Assembly: GCF_003284975.1 (NCBI RefSeq)
Contig: NZ_QMEU01000010.1
Coordinates: 28,467 to 92,466 of the forward strand
Direction of reading: 5' to 3'
Length of the DNA: 64,000 nucleotides
Origin: Mycobacterium colombiense
GTDB taxonomy: Bacteria; Actinomycetota; Actinomycetes; Mycobacteriales; Mycobacteriaceae
Part shown: positions 36,616 through 45,952 of the stretch, piece after piece
Layout: each line of letters starts with the position of its first letter
Position numbering within the stretch: position 1 is the stretch's first letter
The notes under the pieces: generated by a model
Databases searched by the model: none
The model's input: only the letters and a program-made list of their open reading frames with translations
Told to the model about the DNA's origin: nothing
Program-made: the position numbers and the translations under genes

Positions 36616-37686
36616 TTACAGCGCAACCTGTTCGACAGGCGCCTGGGCAATGAGCGGCCGGCTCGGGATGCTCTCACGGAGAACGGGTGCCACCTCGGAC
36701 TGGAACAGCTCGAGGCTGCGGCGCTGCTGCTCGCGCGTCACCCCGTCGGCGTCGGCGGACAGATGCATCACCTCGTGCCCGAGTTCCCGGTGGTAACGCC
36801 AGACCTTGTCGATGACCTGCGCCGGACTGCCCACCAACGCCGAGCTTCGCTCGACGAAGTCTTCGATCGACTCGAACACGATGGGAAGGCCGGCGCGGCG
36901 CGCGAACGCCAGACGCGCCTCGAACATCGGCCGGTAGGTTGCCACCGCGTCCTGTGAGTTCCGGGTGATGTAGAACCCGGCGGTTCCCGCGCCGACGAGG
37001 GCGTCCTGGGGCGGGTGGCCGTAGAACTCCCATCGCTGCCGGTAGTGCCGAACCAGCTCGGCGTACGGCTCGATGGGATTACTGACATTGGCGGAGAAGA
37101 TCGGATCGCCGTGGCGCGCCGCGAGATCGACGGAATCCTTACTCGTCGCACTGCCGTGCCAGATCCGGATGCGGCGCTGCAACGGGCGGGGAAGTGCCTT
37201 GGCGTTGACGAGTGGCGGACGGAACCGCCCCGACCACGTCACGTTTTCGCTTTCCCACAGCAGGCGAAACAGCTCGTAGCCCTCGCGATTGCGGTCCCAC
37301 TGATCCTCGGGAGTCACGTGGAACAGTTCGGCCTGCGCCGCCCCGTTGCCCTTTCCGATGATCAGTTCGAGCCGCCCACCGGACAGATTGTCCAGCGTCG
37401 AGTAATCCTCGAAGGCGCGCACCGGATCCAGCAGGCTCAGCGTGGTGACCCCGGTGAACAAGGCGATCTTCGAGGTGCGCGCCGCGATGTTGCTGAGCAC
37501 CACCGGTGGGGAGGACGAGATGAACGGGTCTTCGTGACGCTCACCGACAGCGAAGCCGTCGAACCCGAGTTCCTCGGCGAGCACGGCTTTGTCGAGGACA
37601 TCACGCAGCCGATCGGCCGGGCTCGACTTCAACCCGGAGACCGCGTCCGGAACATGGGTGATGAGTGTGATCAGCAGGAATCTCAC
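36616..37686 (-). CDS. LLM-class flavin-dependent oxidoreductase
   Basis: 356 residues in the bacterial luciferase-like fold. Diagnostic stretches are GFDGFAVGERHEDPF (about residues 41-55), GGRLELIIGKGNG (about 103-115) and the C-terminal FVERSSALVGSPAQVIDKV. These indicate an FMN- or F420-linked monooxygenase/dehydrogenase of unknown substrate. It is one of three LLM-type genes in the window. Confidence 0.82.
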   Translation of the reverse strand: MRFLLITLITHVPDAVSGLKSSPADRLRDVLDKAVLAEELGFDGFAVGERHEDPFISSSPPVVLSNIAARTSKIALFTGVTTLSLLDPVRAFEDYSTLDNLSGGRLELIIGKGNGAAQAELFHVTPEDQWDRNREGYELFRLLWESENVTWSGRFRPPLVNAKALPRPLQRRIRIWHGSATSKDSVDLAARHGDPIFSANVSNPIEPYAELVRHYRQRWEFYGHPPQDALVGAGTAGFYITRNSQDAVATYRPMFEARLAFARRAGLPIVFESIEDFVERSSALVGSPAQVIDKVWRYHRELGHEVMHLSADADGVTREQQRRSLELFQSEVAPVLRESIPSRPLIAQAPVEQVAL

Positions 37687-37824
37687 GTCCGGCCCTCCCG
37701 GAAATCCTCAGCGCCCAACCGCGATCGACTCGGCCGACGACCGACCGCACCGGCGCGTGGGCGTCGCCACCCCGGCGTAAACGCCGTCGCCGGGCCTCCC
37801 ATTCCCTACCGCAGCGGCGGCCCG

Positions 37825-38763
37825 CTACGCCGCCCGGCGCCTGCGTCCGCTGATCAGATAGAGCGCCGCACGCAACTCGAGCAACGGGTCATCGGAGGGC
37901 TCGATTCCAGCCACTCGTGGGATCGGGTCGAAAATGATGTGCTTTTGTTCCGCGGCGTCGTCGCTGACCGCGGCGGTCAGCTCGACGGTGCCCAGCTCCC
38001 GGACCTCTCGCTCCGATGGCCAGCCGACGGTGGCGTCATCGACCACGTCGCCATCCTCGGCGAGTTGAACCGCCAGGGTGAAGCGCACCGTTCCGGCGGC
38101 GACGCGTTCGGCGATCTCGGCGAACAGATAGTCGTCGTCCTTGGATCGCACGACGGATTCGGTGAAGTACTCGGTGCCGGCCTCGGGTGTGATGCGGTAG
38201 CGCCCGAACCTGCTCCGGCCCGAAGCATCGGCGAACTTTAGCGCGCTCACGCCGAAATAGGCTTCGCGCGCAAAGCTGGACGGGAATGGCTTTGGCTGCA
38301 CGAAACGCAGCGCCGCCGGGTGGGAGCCAAGGAAGCTCTCCAATTGGGAGCCCGCCGGGTTGTTCGGGTCGCTGGTGGCCAGCGCCTCCAAGAATTCGAG
38401 GAATTCGTCGCCGGTGCGGGCGGGAAAGGCATCGGCCGAATGGGCAATGACGTCGGTGTGCTCGTGTTCGCCCAAGAAGAATCGAATCGCGATTCCCTTG
38501 GGAAGGCTGTTCGGATCGGTATCCGGGATATTCGGCAAGCCTGTCGAGTCCGAAAACCGCACCACGACCGGGGTCGCGGCCCGGTGGAAGTGCGGAGCGA
38601 TCGACAGCCCGGCCGCACCGGCGGCGGGCGTGAAGGTTCCGTTGAGCAGCGTGCCCTTGCCGTGGGCGGGCCGGACGCCGGGATGCTCGCCGAAGATCTT
38701 TGCGAATGTCGCCAGTATCTTGTCGCTGAGATCCAGCAGCTTCTCATCTGTCGTTAACGGCAT
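37825..38763 (-). CDS. Small catalase-family peroxidase (SrpA-like)
   Basis: 312 residues from ATG 38763, preceded by AGGAGA. It is a short catalase-fold protein: RPAHGKGTLLNGTF carries the distal His that opens the heme pocket, VVRFSDSTGLPN follows, and RFGRYRIT provides the proximal Tyr region. Such minimal catalases (about 300-350 residues) often act as organic peroxidases. The C-terminal flavodoxin domain of large catalases is absent. An open extension to 38907 exists upstream but lacks family similarity. Confidence 0.83.
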   Translation of the reverse strand: MPLTTDEKLLDLSDKILATFAKIFGEHPGVRPAHGKGTLLNGTFTPAAGAAGLSIAPHFHRAATPVVVRFSDSTGLPNIPDTDPNSLPKGIAIRFFLGEHEHTDVIAHSADAFPARTGDEFLEFLEALATSDPNNPAGSQLESFLGSHPAALRFVQPKPFPSSFAREAYFGVSALKFADASGRSRFGRYRITPEAGTEYFTESVVRSKDDDYLFAEIAERVAAGTVRFTLAVQLAEDGDVVDDATVGWPSEREVRELGTVELTAAVSDDAAEQKHIIFDPIPRVAGIEPSDDPLLELRAALYLISGRRRRAA

Positions 38764-38964
38764 GGCGTTCTCCTGTCCGGCGCCGGGCTGTGGCGCCGTC
38801 ACTTTAAAACGGCGAACGCCGCACGGCAGCGCAATCAGCTTTAGGACCGGCGGGTCATCGCGGCTAGTGATGCCGAAACACGTTGTCGGAGTGCAGGTCT
38901 GCGTCATATCACCGACAGCGGCCGCATCGGCGCAGTCGGATCGGAACCATGCGGCGGCGCCGCA

Positions 38965-39720
38965 TCATTGTGGATCCGGCACACCGAACAGCGAGCCGGC
39001 CATTTCGCCGAGCGACGTGCCCGAGACGTCCCACGCGCCGGTGGACTCGACCGGTAATTCCCGGCCTGGGCCGTATTCGTCGGGCCGCGCGACGTAACCG
39101 GTCGCCAGGCCGGCGTTTTGGGCGGCGTCGAGGTCGGAGGGGTGCGCCGCGATGAGCATCACCTCACCCGGTTCCAGGCCAAGGAAACGTGCGGGTGTAT
39201 GGTAGGCGCGCGGGTCGGGCTTGTAAGCCTTTTCGACATCGGAACCGAGCACCACGTCCCACGGCAGGCCGGCGTACTTGGCCATCTCGACCAGCAGCCC
39301 GGTGTTGCCGTTGGACAACGGCCCGACGATCACGTGCCGTTTCATGGCCGCGATGCCGTCGACGCTGTCCGGCCACGGCGGCAGCCAGCGCCACGAGCGG
39401 GCGAGTGCGTCGACCTCGTCGCCGGGCAGCGCGTCGACAGCGACGCCGAACTGCTCGAGTGATGCGAGGAGGTTCTCTCGGTGCAGGATATCCAGGGACA
39501 CGAATTCCCGGCGACCCGAGCGGATTTCGGCCATCGAGGGCAGGTATCGGCTCCGCCAGTCGATTGCGAACGCGTCCGGGTCGAGGCTGACGTGGTGGCG
39601 TTGGGCGAATTGCCGCACCGTGGCGGCGATTCCGGATCGCCAATCGACGACTGTTCCGAAGGTATCGAAGAAAACGGCGCGTACGGCCCGGCCGGTCGAG
39701 GGCGAGCGGTATTCGGTCAT
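38965..39720 (-). CDS. Type II haloacid dehalogenase-like HAD protein
   Basis: 251 residues. HAD motif I is AVFFDTFGTVVDW (Asp nucleophile near residue 19), motif II is VIVGPLSNGNT, motif III has KAYKPDPRAYH and motif IV is LIAAHPSDLDAAQ. These match L-2-haloacid dehalogenases, though general phosphatases share the scaffold; the SNGN motif favours the dehalogenase group. Stand-alone gene. Confidence 0.8.
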   Translation of the reverse strand: MTEYRSPSTGRAVRAVFFDTFGTVVDWRSGIAATVRQFAQRHHVSLDPDAFAIDWRSRYLPSMAEIRSGRREFVSLDILHRENLLASLEQFGVAVDALPGDEVDALARSWRWLPPWPDSVDGIAAMKRHVIVGPLSNGNTGLLVEMAKYAGLPWDVVLGSDVEKAYKPDPRAYHTPARFLGLEPGEVMLIAAHPSDLDAAQNAGLATGYVARPDEYGPGRELPVESTGAWDVSGTSLGEMAGSLFGVPDPQ

Positions 39721-40011
39721 TCCTCAGGCTAGCGCCGCGGCCGGCGGCGCAGCCGGGCACCGGCACGTAACCTCGCCGTGGAGGACGGCGACTTCAGGAG
39801 GGGCGGCCGCGGTTGCCCGCGCGGTGCGCATGGCGGTGCGCGATGGCACGGGCCCGGGGTGCTACTCCGTGTCGCAGTTGAGCGAACTGCTCGGGACAGC
39901 GGGCGCCTCGTCGTAGGACCGATCGGGGCACTCGACCGGTCGGCGTACGATATCGTTAGTTGTGCGAACGAATCGTGCCGCGCCTGGTTGATGACTTGAT
40001 GGGAGGCTGTT
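39721..40011. promoter_or_regulatory. Intergenic region with operator-like inverted repeat
   Basis: No gene is supported here. TCGTT and AACGA form an inverted repeat spaced by 9 bases at about 39953-39971, within the AT-richer stretch about 40-60 bases before the methyltransferase start, suggesting an operator or promoter. A possible 70-residue open frame from 39778 lacks a ribosome binding site and family similarity. Confidence 0.35.
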
Positions 40012-40902
40012 GTGGCCCGAAGTGCCGGCGATACCTGGGACATTGTGACGAGTGTCGGCTTCACCGCGTTGGCCGTGTGCGCGGCGCGTGCCCTCGACGC
40101 CGGGCTGCGGCCGCCGTTGGCGAACGACGACTTCGCCGCCGGCTTTGTGGCCGCGGCCGGTGAGCCGAACCTTATTGCGGCAGTGGACAAGACGGACATG
40201 ACCAGCGCCGCGGCCTTCAATGCGCAGTGGGTGGGGGTGCGCACGCGATTCTTCGACGAGTTTTTCGCCGAGGCCAGTCGGTCCGGCACCCGCCAGGCCG
40301 TCATTCTGGCCGCCGGGTTGGATTCTCGCGCCTACCGGCTGCAGTGGCCGGCCGGCCATACGGTGTTCGAAGTCGATCAGCCGCGGGTGCTCGAATTCAA
40401 GCAGCGGGTCCTCGACCAGCGGGGGGCCGCGCCCTCGACGCGGCGCGTCACCGTCGCCACCGATCTGCGTGACGATTGGGCGGGTGAGTTGATTGCGGCC
40501 GGCTTCGACCCCGGCCAACCGACGGCGTGGGCGCTCGAGGGCTTGCTGCCCTATCTGCCCGGGAACGCGCAGGACGCGCTCTTCGACAAGCTGCACGAGT
40601 TGTCGGCCGCCGGTAGTCGCCTAGCCGCCGAGCTCGGGCCAGCCCCCGGCGAAGTGCAGGAATTCGCCGACAACGTCCCCACCATCAGCCAAGACACCGA
40701 CCACCCGCCGGTCGCCGAGCTATGGTACGACGATCCGCGCACGGACACCAAAGAGTTTCTCGCCCAACATCATTGGCGGGTCACCGGTGTGGACCTGGTC
40801 GACAAGGCCGCCACCGAGTACGGACGGCCCTTCCAGGATCTGCCGGTAGTGTTCGATCGGCTGCTGCGCACCAAGTTCTTCACCGCGATCCGCGAACGCT
40901 GA
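40012..40902 (+). CDS. Putative SAM-dependent methyltransferase (TIGR00027/LCMT-like family)
   Basis: 296 residues from GTG 40012, with GGGAGGC upstream. Family motifs include GDTWDIVTSVGFTALAVC, RTRFFDEFFAEA, the SAM-site-like VILAAGLDSRAYRL (about residues 98-111) and EVDQPRVLEFKQ. It is a paralogue of the gene at 13639-14544, but diverges in the N-terminal 60 residues. Substrate unknown. Confidence 0.85.
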   Translation: MARSAGDTWDIVTSVGFTALAVCAARALDAGLRPPLANDDFAAGFVAAAGEPNLIAAVDKTDMTSAAAFNAQWVGVRTRFFDEFFAEASRSGTRQAVILAAGLDSRAYRLQWPAGHTVFEVDQPRVLEFKQRVLDQRGAAPSTRRVTVATDLRDDWAGELIAAGFDPGQPTAWALEGLLPYLPGNAQDALFDKLHELSAAGSRLAAELGPAPGEVQEFADNVPTISQDTDHPPVAELWYDDPRTDTKEFLAQHHWRVTGVDLVDKAATEYGRPFQDLPVVFDRLLRTKFFTAIRER

Positions 40903-40908
40903 GCCGCA

Positions 40909-41475
40909 TCACCGGCGAGTGGCCGGCACGCGGCGATCGAGAATGCTCAGCGCGCGTTCGGCCCACCGAATGTTCTCCTGTTCGAACGAGATTCCTCGGC
41001 TGAGCGTCAAGTAGGGGCCAATTCGTTCGGTTCGGGCCAGGTAGTCCTCTTCGCTGCGGCCGTCCAGCATGCGCGCCCGCAAACGTTCGTAGCGTTGCAT
41101 TTTGGCGCTCGACCAGTGCAGCCGGTCGCGGATGAACTCGCGGACGGCTTCGATGTCGCCGGCGTCGGCGGCTTGAACCTTGACCAGTAGCTCGTCACGG
41201 ATCACCGAAGGTTTCGGCACCTTGGTCGTGAACTGCCGGATCGCGTCCCGGCCGGCTTCGGTCAGGGAGAACATGCGCTTGTTGGGCCGGCGTTCTTGCT
41301 GCACGAGCCGGGCCTGGATGAGCCCCTGCTCGTCGAGCCGATCGAGTTCGCGATACAGCTGCTGTGGGGTCGCCGGCCAGAAGTTTGCGACGGAAGCATC
41401 GAAGCCTTTGGCCAGGTCGTATCCGGACGATTCACCCTCGAGAAGGGCGGCCAACACCGCGTCACGCAGCGACAT
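40909..41475 (-). CDS. PadR-family transcriptional regulator
   Basis: 188 residues. The N-terminal winged helix (about residues 1-75: SLRDAVLAALLEGESSGYDL, then LYRELDRLDEQGLI) and a C-terminal helical dimerisation region (about 95-180) are those of PadR-type repressors. It is divergent from an NTF2-like/LLM oxidoreductase pair, with a perfect 12-bp palindrome between them, suggesting it controls that pair. A -10 element on the minus strand lies just upstream. Confidence 0.87.
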   Translation of the reverse strand: MSLRDAVLAALLEGESSGYDLAKGFDASVANFWPATPQQLYRELDRLDEQGLIQARLVQQERRPNKRMFSLTEAGRDAIRQFTTKVPKPSVIRDELLVKVQAADAGDIEAVREFIRDRLHWSSAKMQRYERLRARMLDGRSEEDYLARTERIGPYLTLSRGISFEQENIRWAERALSILDRRVPATRR

Positions 41476-41483
41476 CGGTTGAT

Positions 41484-41489
41484 GCTATA
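41484..41489 (-). promoter_or_regulatory. Candidate -10 element for the PadR gene
   Basis: Read on the minus strand this is TATAGC, 8 bases before the ATG at 41475. The near absence of a 5' leader suggests a leaderless transcript. Confidence 0.45.
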
Positions 41490-41570
41490 ACGACGCGACT
41501 ATTCAACAAAGTGACCAACCGCACCCTGGACATCGCGCGGCGGGCGCCCTAGCGTCGATGCCGCACGTAC

Positions 41571-41582
41571 TCAACTAGTTGA
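41571..41582. promoter_or_regulatory. Perfect 12-bp palindrome, candidate PadR operator
   Basis: TCAACTAGTTGA is perfectly self-complementary and lies 17 bases before the ATG of the NTF2-like gene. It is in the intergenic region shared with the PadR gene. A single half-site-like TTCAAC lies near 41502. Binding by PadR is inferred. Confidence 0.55.
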
Positions 41583-41598
41583 CTATGCGAGGTCGCTC

Positions 41599-42021
41599 AT
41601 GCACCCGTTCCGCAAAGCCGTCGAAGAGCGCGACGAGGAGGCCATCCGGGCGATGCTCGCCGACACCGTGGTCTTCACCAGTCCGGTGGCGTTCAAGCCC
41701 TACGTCGGCAAGCCGATCACCGCCGCCATCCTGCGCGGGGTGTTGCGGGTCTTCGAGGACTTCCGCTACGTCCGCGAGATTCACGACCGCGGCGGGCGCG
41801 ACCACGCTTTCGTGTTCGAGACCGGGATAGCCGGGGCTCCCGGGGTGAAGATCACCGGATGCGACTTCCTGCACTTCGACGACGACGGACGCATCGACGA
41901 CTTCATGGTGATGGTGCGGCCGCTGTCGGGCGCGACGGCCTTGTCCGAGGCGATGGGTGCCCAGTTCGGTCGCATCCAGCAGGAGGCGCTGGAATTGGCC
42001 AATCAATCCGGCACCGCGTAG
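41599..42021 (+). CDS. NTF2-like/SnoaL-like protein
   Basis: 140 residues of the cone-shaped NTF2-like fold (FRKAVEERDEEAIRAMLADTVVF at the start; DFLHFDDDGRIDDFMVMVRP at the end). Members act as small isomerases, hydrolases or binding proteins. It is separated from the LLM oxidoreductase gene by 4 bases, indicating an operon, and is divergent from PadR. Substrate unknown. Confidence 0.78.
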   Translation: MHPFRKAVEERDEEAIRAMLADTVVFTSPVAFKPYVGKPITAAILRGVLRVFEDFRYVREIHDRGGRDHAFVFETGIAGAPGVKITGCDFLHFDDDGRIDDFMVMVRPLSGATALSEAMGAQFGRIQQEALELANQSGTA

Positions 42022-42025
42022 AAGT

Positions 42026-43069
42026 ATGACCATGCGGATTGGACTGAGCATCAACTATGCGGGCGGATTCAAGGACGTCGCCGGCGAGGTGGCCGACCTG
42101 GAGCGCGCCGGCCTGGACATTGTCTTTGTGCCCGAGGCATATTCGTTCGACGCGGTGAGCGCGCTGGGTTACCTGGCGGCCAGCACCGAACGGGTCGGGC
42201 TGGCCTCGGGCATCCTGCAGCTCTACACCCGAACGCCGACTCTGACCGCGATGACCGCCGCCGGCCTGGACTACGTCTCCGACGGGCGGTTCACCCTCGG
42301 CCTGGGCGCTTCCGGTCCGCAGGTCATCGAGGGATTTCACGGTGTTCCCTACGACGCCCCGATCGGCCGGACTCGCGAAGTCATCGAGATCTGCCGCCAG
42401 GTGTGGCGACGCGAGACCGTGCAACACCAGGGCAAGCACTACACGATCCCGCTGCCCGCCGACCAGGGCACCGGGCTCGGCAAGCCGCTCAAACTCATCA
42501 ATTCCCCTGTCCGAGAGCGTATTCCGATACTGGTGGCCGCGCTGGGGCCCAAGAACGTTGAACTGGCGGCCGAGATCGCCGAGGGCTGGCAACCGATCTT
42601 CTACCTGCCCGAGAGGGCGCGGGACGTGTGGGGGGATTCTCTGGCCGCCGGCCGGGCCAAGCGTGACCCCGAGCTCGGTGAGCTCGACATCTACGCCGGT
42701 CCCGTCCTGGCCATCGGCGAAAACGTCGAGCCGTTACGGGAATTCGTCAAACCGCACCTGGCCCTTTACATCGGCGGGATGGGCGCCAAGGGCAAGAACT
42801 TCTATCACGCCCTGGCCACCAAATACGGCTACGGCCCGCAGGCCGACCGGATCCAGGAGCTTTACCTGGCCGGCGACAAGGACGGCGCCGCCAAGGTGGT
42901 GCCCGACGATCTGGTGCGCGACGTCAACCTGATCGGCACCCGCGAATTCGTCAAGGAGCGTCTGGCGGCGTTCCGTGAGGCGGGGGTCACCACCCTCAAC
43001 GTGGCGCCCATCGCGTCGACCACGGCGGAGCGGATCAAGCTGATCGAGACGCTGCGCCAACTGGTTTGA
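42026..43069 (+). CDS. LLM-class F420-dependent oxidoreductase
   Basis: 347 residues from ATG 42026 (ATG 42032 is equally possible). Luciferase-like TIM barrel: MTMRIGLSINYAGGFKDVA start, VGLASGILQLYTRTPTLTA (about residues 53-71), DGRFTLGLGASGPQVIEG (about 83-100) and a C-terminal helix pair. It resembles the F420-dependent group of this superfamily. Cotranscription with the NTF2-like gene suggests a two-step catabolic or detoxification function regulated by PadR. Confidence 0.84.
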   Translation: MTMRIGLSINYAGGFKDVAGEVADLERAGLDIVFVPEAYSFDAVSALGYLAASTERVGLASGILQLYTRTPTLTAMTAAGLDYVSDGRFTLGLGASGPQVIEGFHGVPYDAPIGRTREVIEICRQVWRRETVQHQGKHYTIPLPADQGTGLGKPLKLINSPVRERIPILVAALGPKNVELAAEIAEGWQPIFYLPERARDVWGDSLAAGRAKRDPELGELDIYAGPVLAIGENVEPLREFVKPHLALYIGGMGAKGKNFYHALATKYGYGPQADRIQELYLAGDKDGAAKVVPDDLVRDVNLIGTREFVKERLAAFREAGVTTLNVAPIASTTAERIKLIETLRQLV

Positions 43070-43092
43070 TCGCCGGCGCGGGCCGCGAGGAA

Positions 43093-44319
43093 TCAGTCCT
43101 GGCGGTGGCTGTCTCGGCGTAACCGCACCGCCCGGGCGACCGCCGTTACGGTGGCCAGCACGGCCATCACGGACAGGATCACCACCGAAACCGCCGAGCC
43201 GACGGTGGCCAGGATCAGCGGCAGGGCAAAGCCGACGTACGTGACCACGTAGAACACTCCGGTCAGAGCGCCGCGCAGGCGTGGCGGCGCGGCGGCCTCG
43301 AGGTCGATCAGGCCTTCACGCAGGCACAGGCCCGAGGCGCAGCCGAGAACCACAAACAGCGGCAGACCCAACGCCGGGGTCAGCGCTGGGGGCGCCAGTG
43401 CGGCTACCGCGTAGCCGAGCGCCGCCAGCACCGCACCGACGGTGCCAGACTGCGGACCCCACCGAAGCGCGCGGGCCAGAACCTGTACGACGCCGCTGAC
43501 ACCGTTGACGATCAGGGTGGCCGTGCCGGCCGCCAGGGGAGCCGCGAGCGCGGTGTGCAGCCGGGTGGGGATCGTGACGAATCCCAGTGTCGCCGAGGCG
43601 TACACCCATGGCGCCAGCGGTATGGCCCAACTCAGGGCCCGGCTGACTCCCCGCGCGGCCGGGGCGGCTGGGGCTACCCGCCCCGAGTCGTACCCGGGGG
43701 CCGGGCGAGCCACCTCGGCGCGGCGGGCCGCACCGATGACGGCGCACGTTGCCAGCACCACGATGGCCGCGGCGACGGCGAACGACACCCCGATGCCGGA
43801 TCGTCCGGCCCACGCGATGAACCCACCGACGAACGGTCCGACGGCGAAACCCGCCGTGAGTACCGCCCCGGCGGTCGCGGCGCCGGCGGGGCCGCGCAGA
43901 TCCGAGGCCCACGCGGTGCACGAACTGATCGCGAGGCCCACACCGATCCCGACGATCAGGCGACCCAGCAGCAGCGCGCCCGCGTGCTGGGACAGCAGCA
44001 TGACCGCCGTTCCCGTCAGCGCGGCCACCGATCCGGTCAGCGCCACCGGCCGGCGCCCGAGGAGGTCCGACGCGCGCCCGCCCACGAGCAACCCGGGAAG
44101 CAATCCCAGCGCGTAGATGCCGAAGATCCCGTCGAGGGTGGTCGTGCTGAGGTGGGCCCGGTCGCTGATCACCGGCATCAGCCCGACGAAGTGGTTGGCG
44201 ACCCATCCCGTTGCCAGCAGCAGCGCCAGCACGCTGACGAACAGCGCCCCGGTACCCGCCGCCTCGCGCCCGGCTCCGGTGATGCCGCCGCGGCCGCTGC
44301 GCACATTCGACGAGGTCAC
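43093..44319 (-). CDS. MFS transporter
   Basis: 408 residues from GTG 44319, with GGGGAGG upstream; the longer open frame to 44625 is not needed. Twelve hydrophobic helices are visible, with GGRASDLLGRRPVALTG as the loop 2-3 motif and a large Ala/Val/Leu content. It most resembles drug or small-molecule exporters, but no substrate can be assigned. It converges on the LLM oxidoreductase gene (23 bases apart). Confidence 0.77.
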   Translation of the reverse strand: MTSSNVRSGRGGITGAGREAAGTGALFVSVLALLLATGWVANHFVGLMPVISDRAHLSTTTLDGIFGIYALGLLPGLLVGGRASDLLGRRPVALTGSVAALTGTAVMLLSQHAGALLLGRLIVGIGVGLAISSCTAWASDLRGPAGAATAGAVLTAGFAVGPFVGGFIAWAGRSGIGVSFAVAAAIVVLATCAVIGAARRAEVARPAPGYDSGRVAPAAPAARGVSRALSWAIPLAPWVYASATLGFVTIPTRLHTALAAPLAAGTATLIVNGVSGVVQVLARALRWGPQSGTVGAVLAALGYAVAALAPPALTPALGLPLFVVLGCASGLCLREGLIDLEAAAPPRLRGALTGVFYVVTYVGFALPLILATVGSAVSVVILSVMAVLATVTAVARAVRLRRDSHRQD

Positions 44320-44555
44320 TGAGCTTCCTCCCCTTTCAGACCCGATGCGCATACGCGGCCGACCGCCGATGGTAGAACGCGAGGTCACCCGGGCGGTTAT
44401 TCCCGCTGCGCGCAACCGGATCGCGGCGGCGCCGCGATGTGGCCGCTGCCACGCCGTCCCTGCAAACACGGCGGTCATCGGTCCGGGCCGCCATTCGGGG
44501 TTTGAAATCAGGCGATTTGGTGTACTGATACCACTACTCGCACCCAGGAAGGCAA

Positions 44556-44837
44556 ATGATGAAGTATATTGCGGCAGCTGCGATCGCGATCTCCGTCCTG
44601 CTGTCCAGCGCGTGTTCGGCCTCACAGGTCATCAACACCGGCGGGGACACCAAGTGCAAGGACTTCACCACGCAGGACGAGAAGAAGCAGAACGACGAAG
44701 TGAGCAAGATGCTCAAAGACAAGAGCGGAAACGACCCGACCAATGTGGAGATTTCCGCCACGCGCCTATCGGTGACGACCTACTGCCAGACGCTCGGCAA
44801 GCCGGACACCAAGATCTCCGAGGCGCCGCACGGCTGA
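44556..44837 (+). CDS. Small lipoprotein, HdeA-like (tentative)
   Basis: 93 residues, preceded by AGGAAGG. The lipobox is SSAC (Cys20). The mature part has two cysteines (TKCKDFT and TTYCQTL), spaced as in HdeA-type periplasmic acid-stress chaperones, and is strongly charged. The HdeA-like call is tentative; the lipoprotein call is firm. A strong terminator-like hairpin follows the gene. Confidence 0.7.
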   Translation: MMKYIAAAAIAISVLLSSACSASQVINTGGDTKCKDFTTQDEKKQNDEVSKMLKDKSGNDPTNVEISATRLSVTTYCQTLGKPDTKISEAPHG

Positions 44838-44856
44838 CGCCAGCTGACCACGGCAC

Positions 44857-44890
44857 ACAGCCGGTTCCCGCTCGCTCGGGAGCCGGCTGT
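44857..44890 (+). terminator. Hairpin terminator after the small lipoprotein gene
   Basis: A 14-bp stem (ACAGCCGGTTCCCG with CGGGAGCCGGCTGT, one wobble pair) closes a six-base loop CTCGCT. It begins 20 bases after the stop codon. There is no long U-tract, which is usual for high-GC mycobacterial terminators. Confidence 0.7.
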
Positions 44891-45082
44891 CTGCGTTCGC
44901 GGGGGCCTCGGGCACCGCCGCCGCGCCGACGCACTTCGGGTCAAGGCGATCCATATTCTTGTACCGGGGCATCGGTGCGGAAATGATGACACCGATTTGT
45001 CCCAGCATGCCCCTGCGGCCTGACGGAGTCGCTCGTTGACGACTCGCGCCGCGGGGCCGCCGTCCTCCTAGAAAGGTAGCTC

Positions 45083-45952
45083 GTGAGCGCCCTTTCTACC
45101 GAGCCGATTCCCCTGACGGTCCCGCACGGCACCGTGGCCGCGGCGCGGCCCGGCCGCCGCCGGATCTTGTCGCCCACATGGCCGCTGGCGTTGCTCGGCT
45201 TCGCCCTGTTCCTCGGCGGCTGGTATCTGAGCGTCGACGTGCTGGCGCTGCCGCGATTTCGCGGCCTTCCCGGTCCGACCGAGGTGATCCGGGAGTGGCT
45301 CAGCCCGAACCCGGCCTACGGCACATCCATTTTCACGGCGTCGTACTACGAGCACATCTGGGCGAGCGTTCGGCGCGTCGCCCTCGCCTTCGCGGCGGCG
45401 CTGGTCACCGGAATCCCGCTAGGCCTGCTGCTGGGGTGGTCATCGCGATTTCGTCAGTACACCTTTCCCATCTTCGAGTTGATCCGACCCATCCCCATCC
45501 TCGCGTGGGTTCCCTTGGCAATGCTGATGTTTCACAGCAGGGAGGGCTCGGTCATCTTCCTGACGTACCTGGCAGCGTTCTACGCGGTCACGTTGAACAC
45601 GTTGCTCGGGGTTCAGTCGATCGACCAGAACTTGGTTCGGGCGGCGCGGTGTCTGGGTGCCGGCCCGCGCGAGGTGCTGCGCACCGTGGTGATTCCGGGA
45701 TCGCTGCCCTACATCTTCACCGGCCTGCAGATCGGTATGGGCGTCGCATGGTTCTCGTTGGTCGCGGGGGAGATGATCGCCGGCCAGTTCGGCCTCGGTT
45801 ATCTGATCAACGCCTCGTACACCACCACCCGCTACCCGACGATCGTGATCGCGATGATCACCCTCGGTCTGATCGGTTTCGCCAGCAGCGCTTTGATCCG
45901 ACTGCTCGGTGACCGGCTGATGGCCTACCGGGCCCGGAGCCTCGGGTCATGA
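45083..45952 (+). CDS. NitT/TauT-type ABC transporter permease (system 1, permease A)
   Basis: 289 residues from GTG 45083, preceded by AAAGGTAG. Six or so hydrophobic helices and the EAA-type coupling loop (AARCLGAGPREVLRTVVIPG, about residues 190-209) mark a binding-protein-dependent permease of the sulfonate/nitrate/taurine class. The stop overlaps the next ATG (ATGA). It begins a five-gene operon that encodes two different permeases and two ATPases. Confidence 0.85.
   Translation: MSALSTEPIPLTVPHGTVAAARPGRRRILSPTWPLALLGFALFLGGWYLSVDVLALPRFRGLPGPTEVIREWLSPNPAYGTSIFTASYYEHIWASVRRVALAFAAALVTGIPLGLLLGWSSRFRQYTFPIFELIRPIPILAWVPLAMLMFHSREGSVIFLTYLAAFYAVTLNTLLGVQSIDQNLVRAARCLGAGPREVLRTVVIPGSLPYIFTGLQIGMGVAWFSLVAGEMIAGQFGLGYLINASYTTTRYPTIVIAMITLGLIGFASSALIRLLGDRLMAYRARSLGS

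Noticed and set aside
39778..39999. 73-residue plus-strand frame before the methyltransferase at 40012
   Set aside because: No ribosome binding site or similarity; it overlaps the probable promoter.
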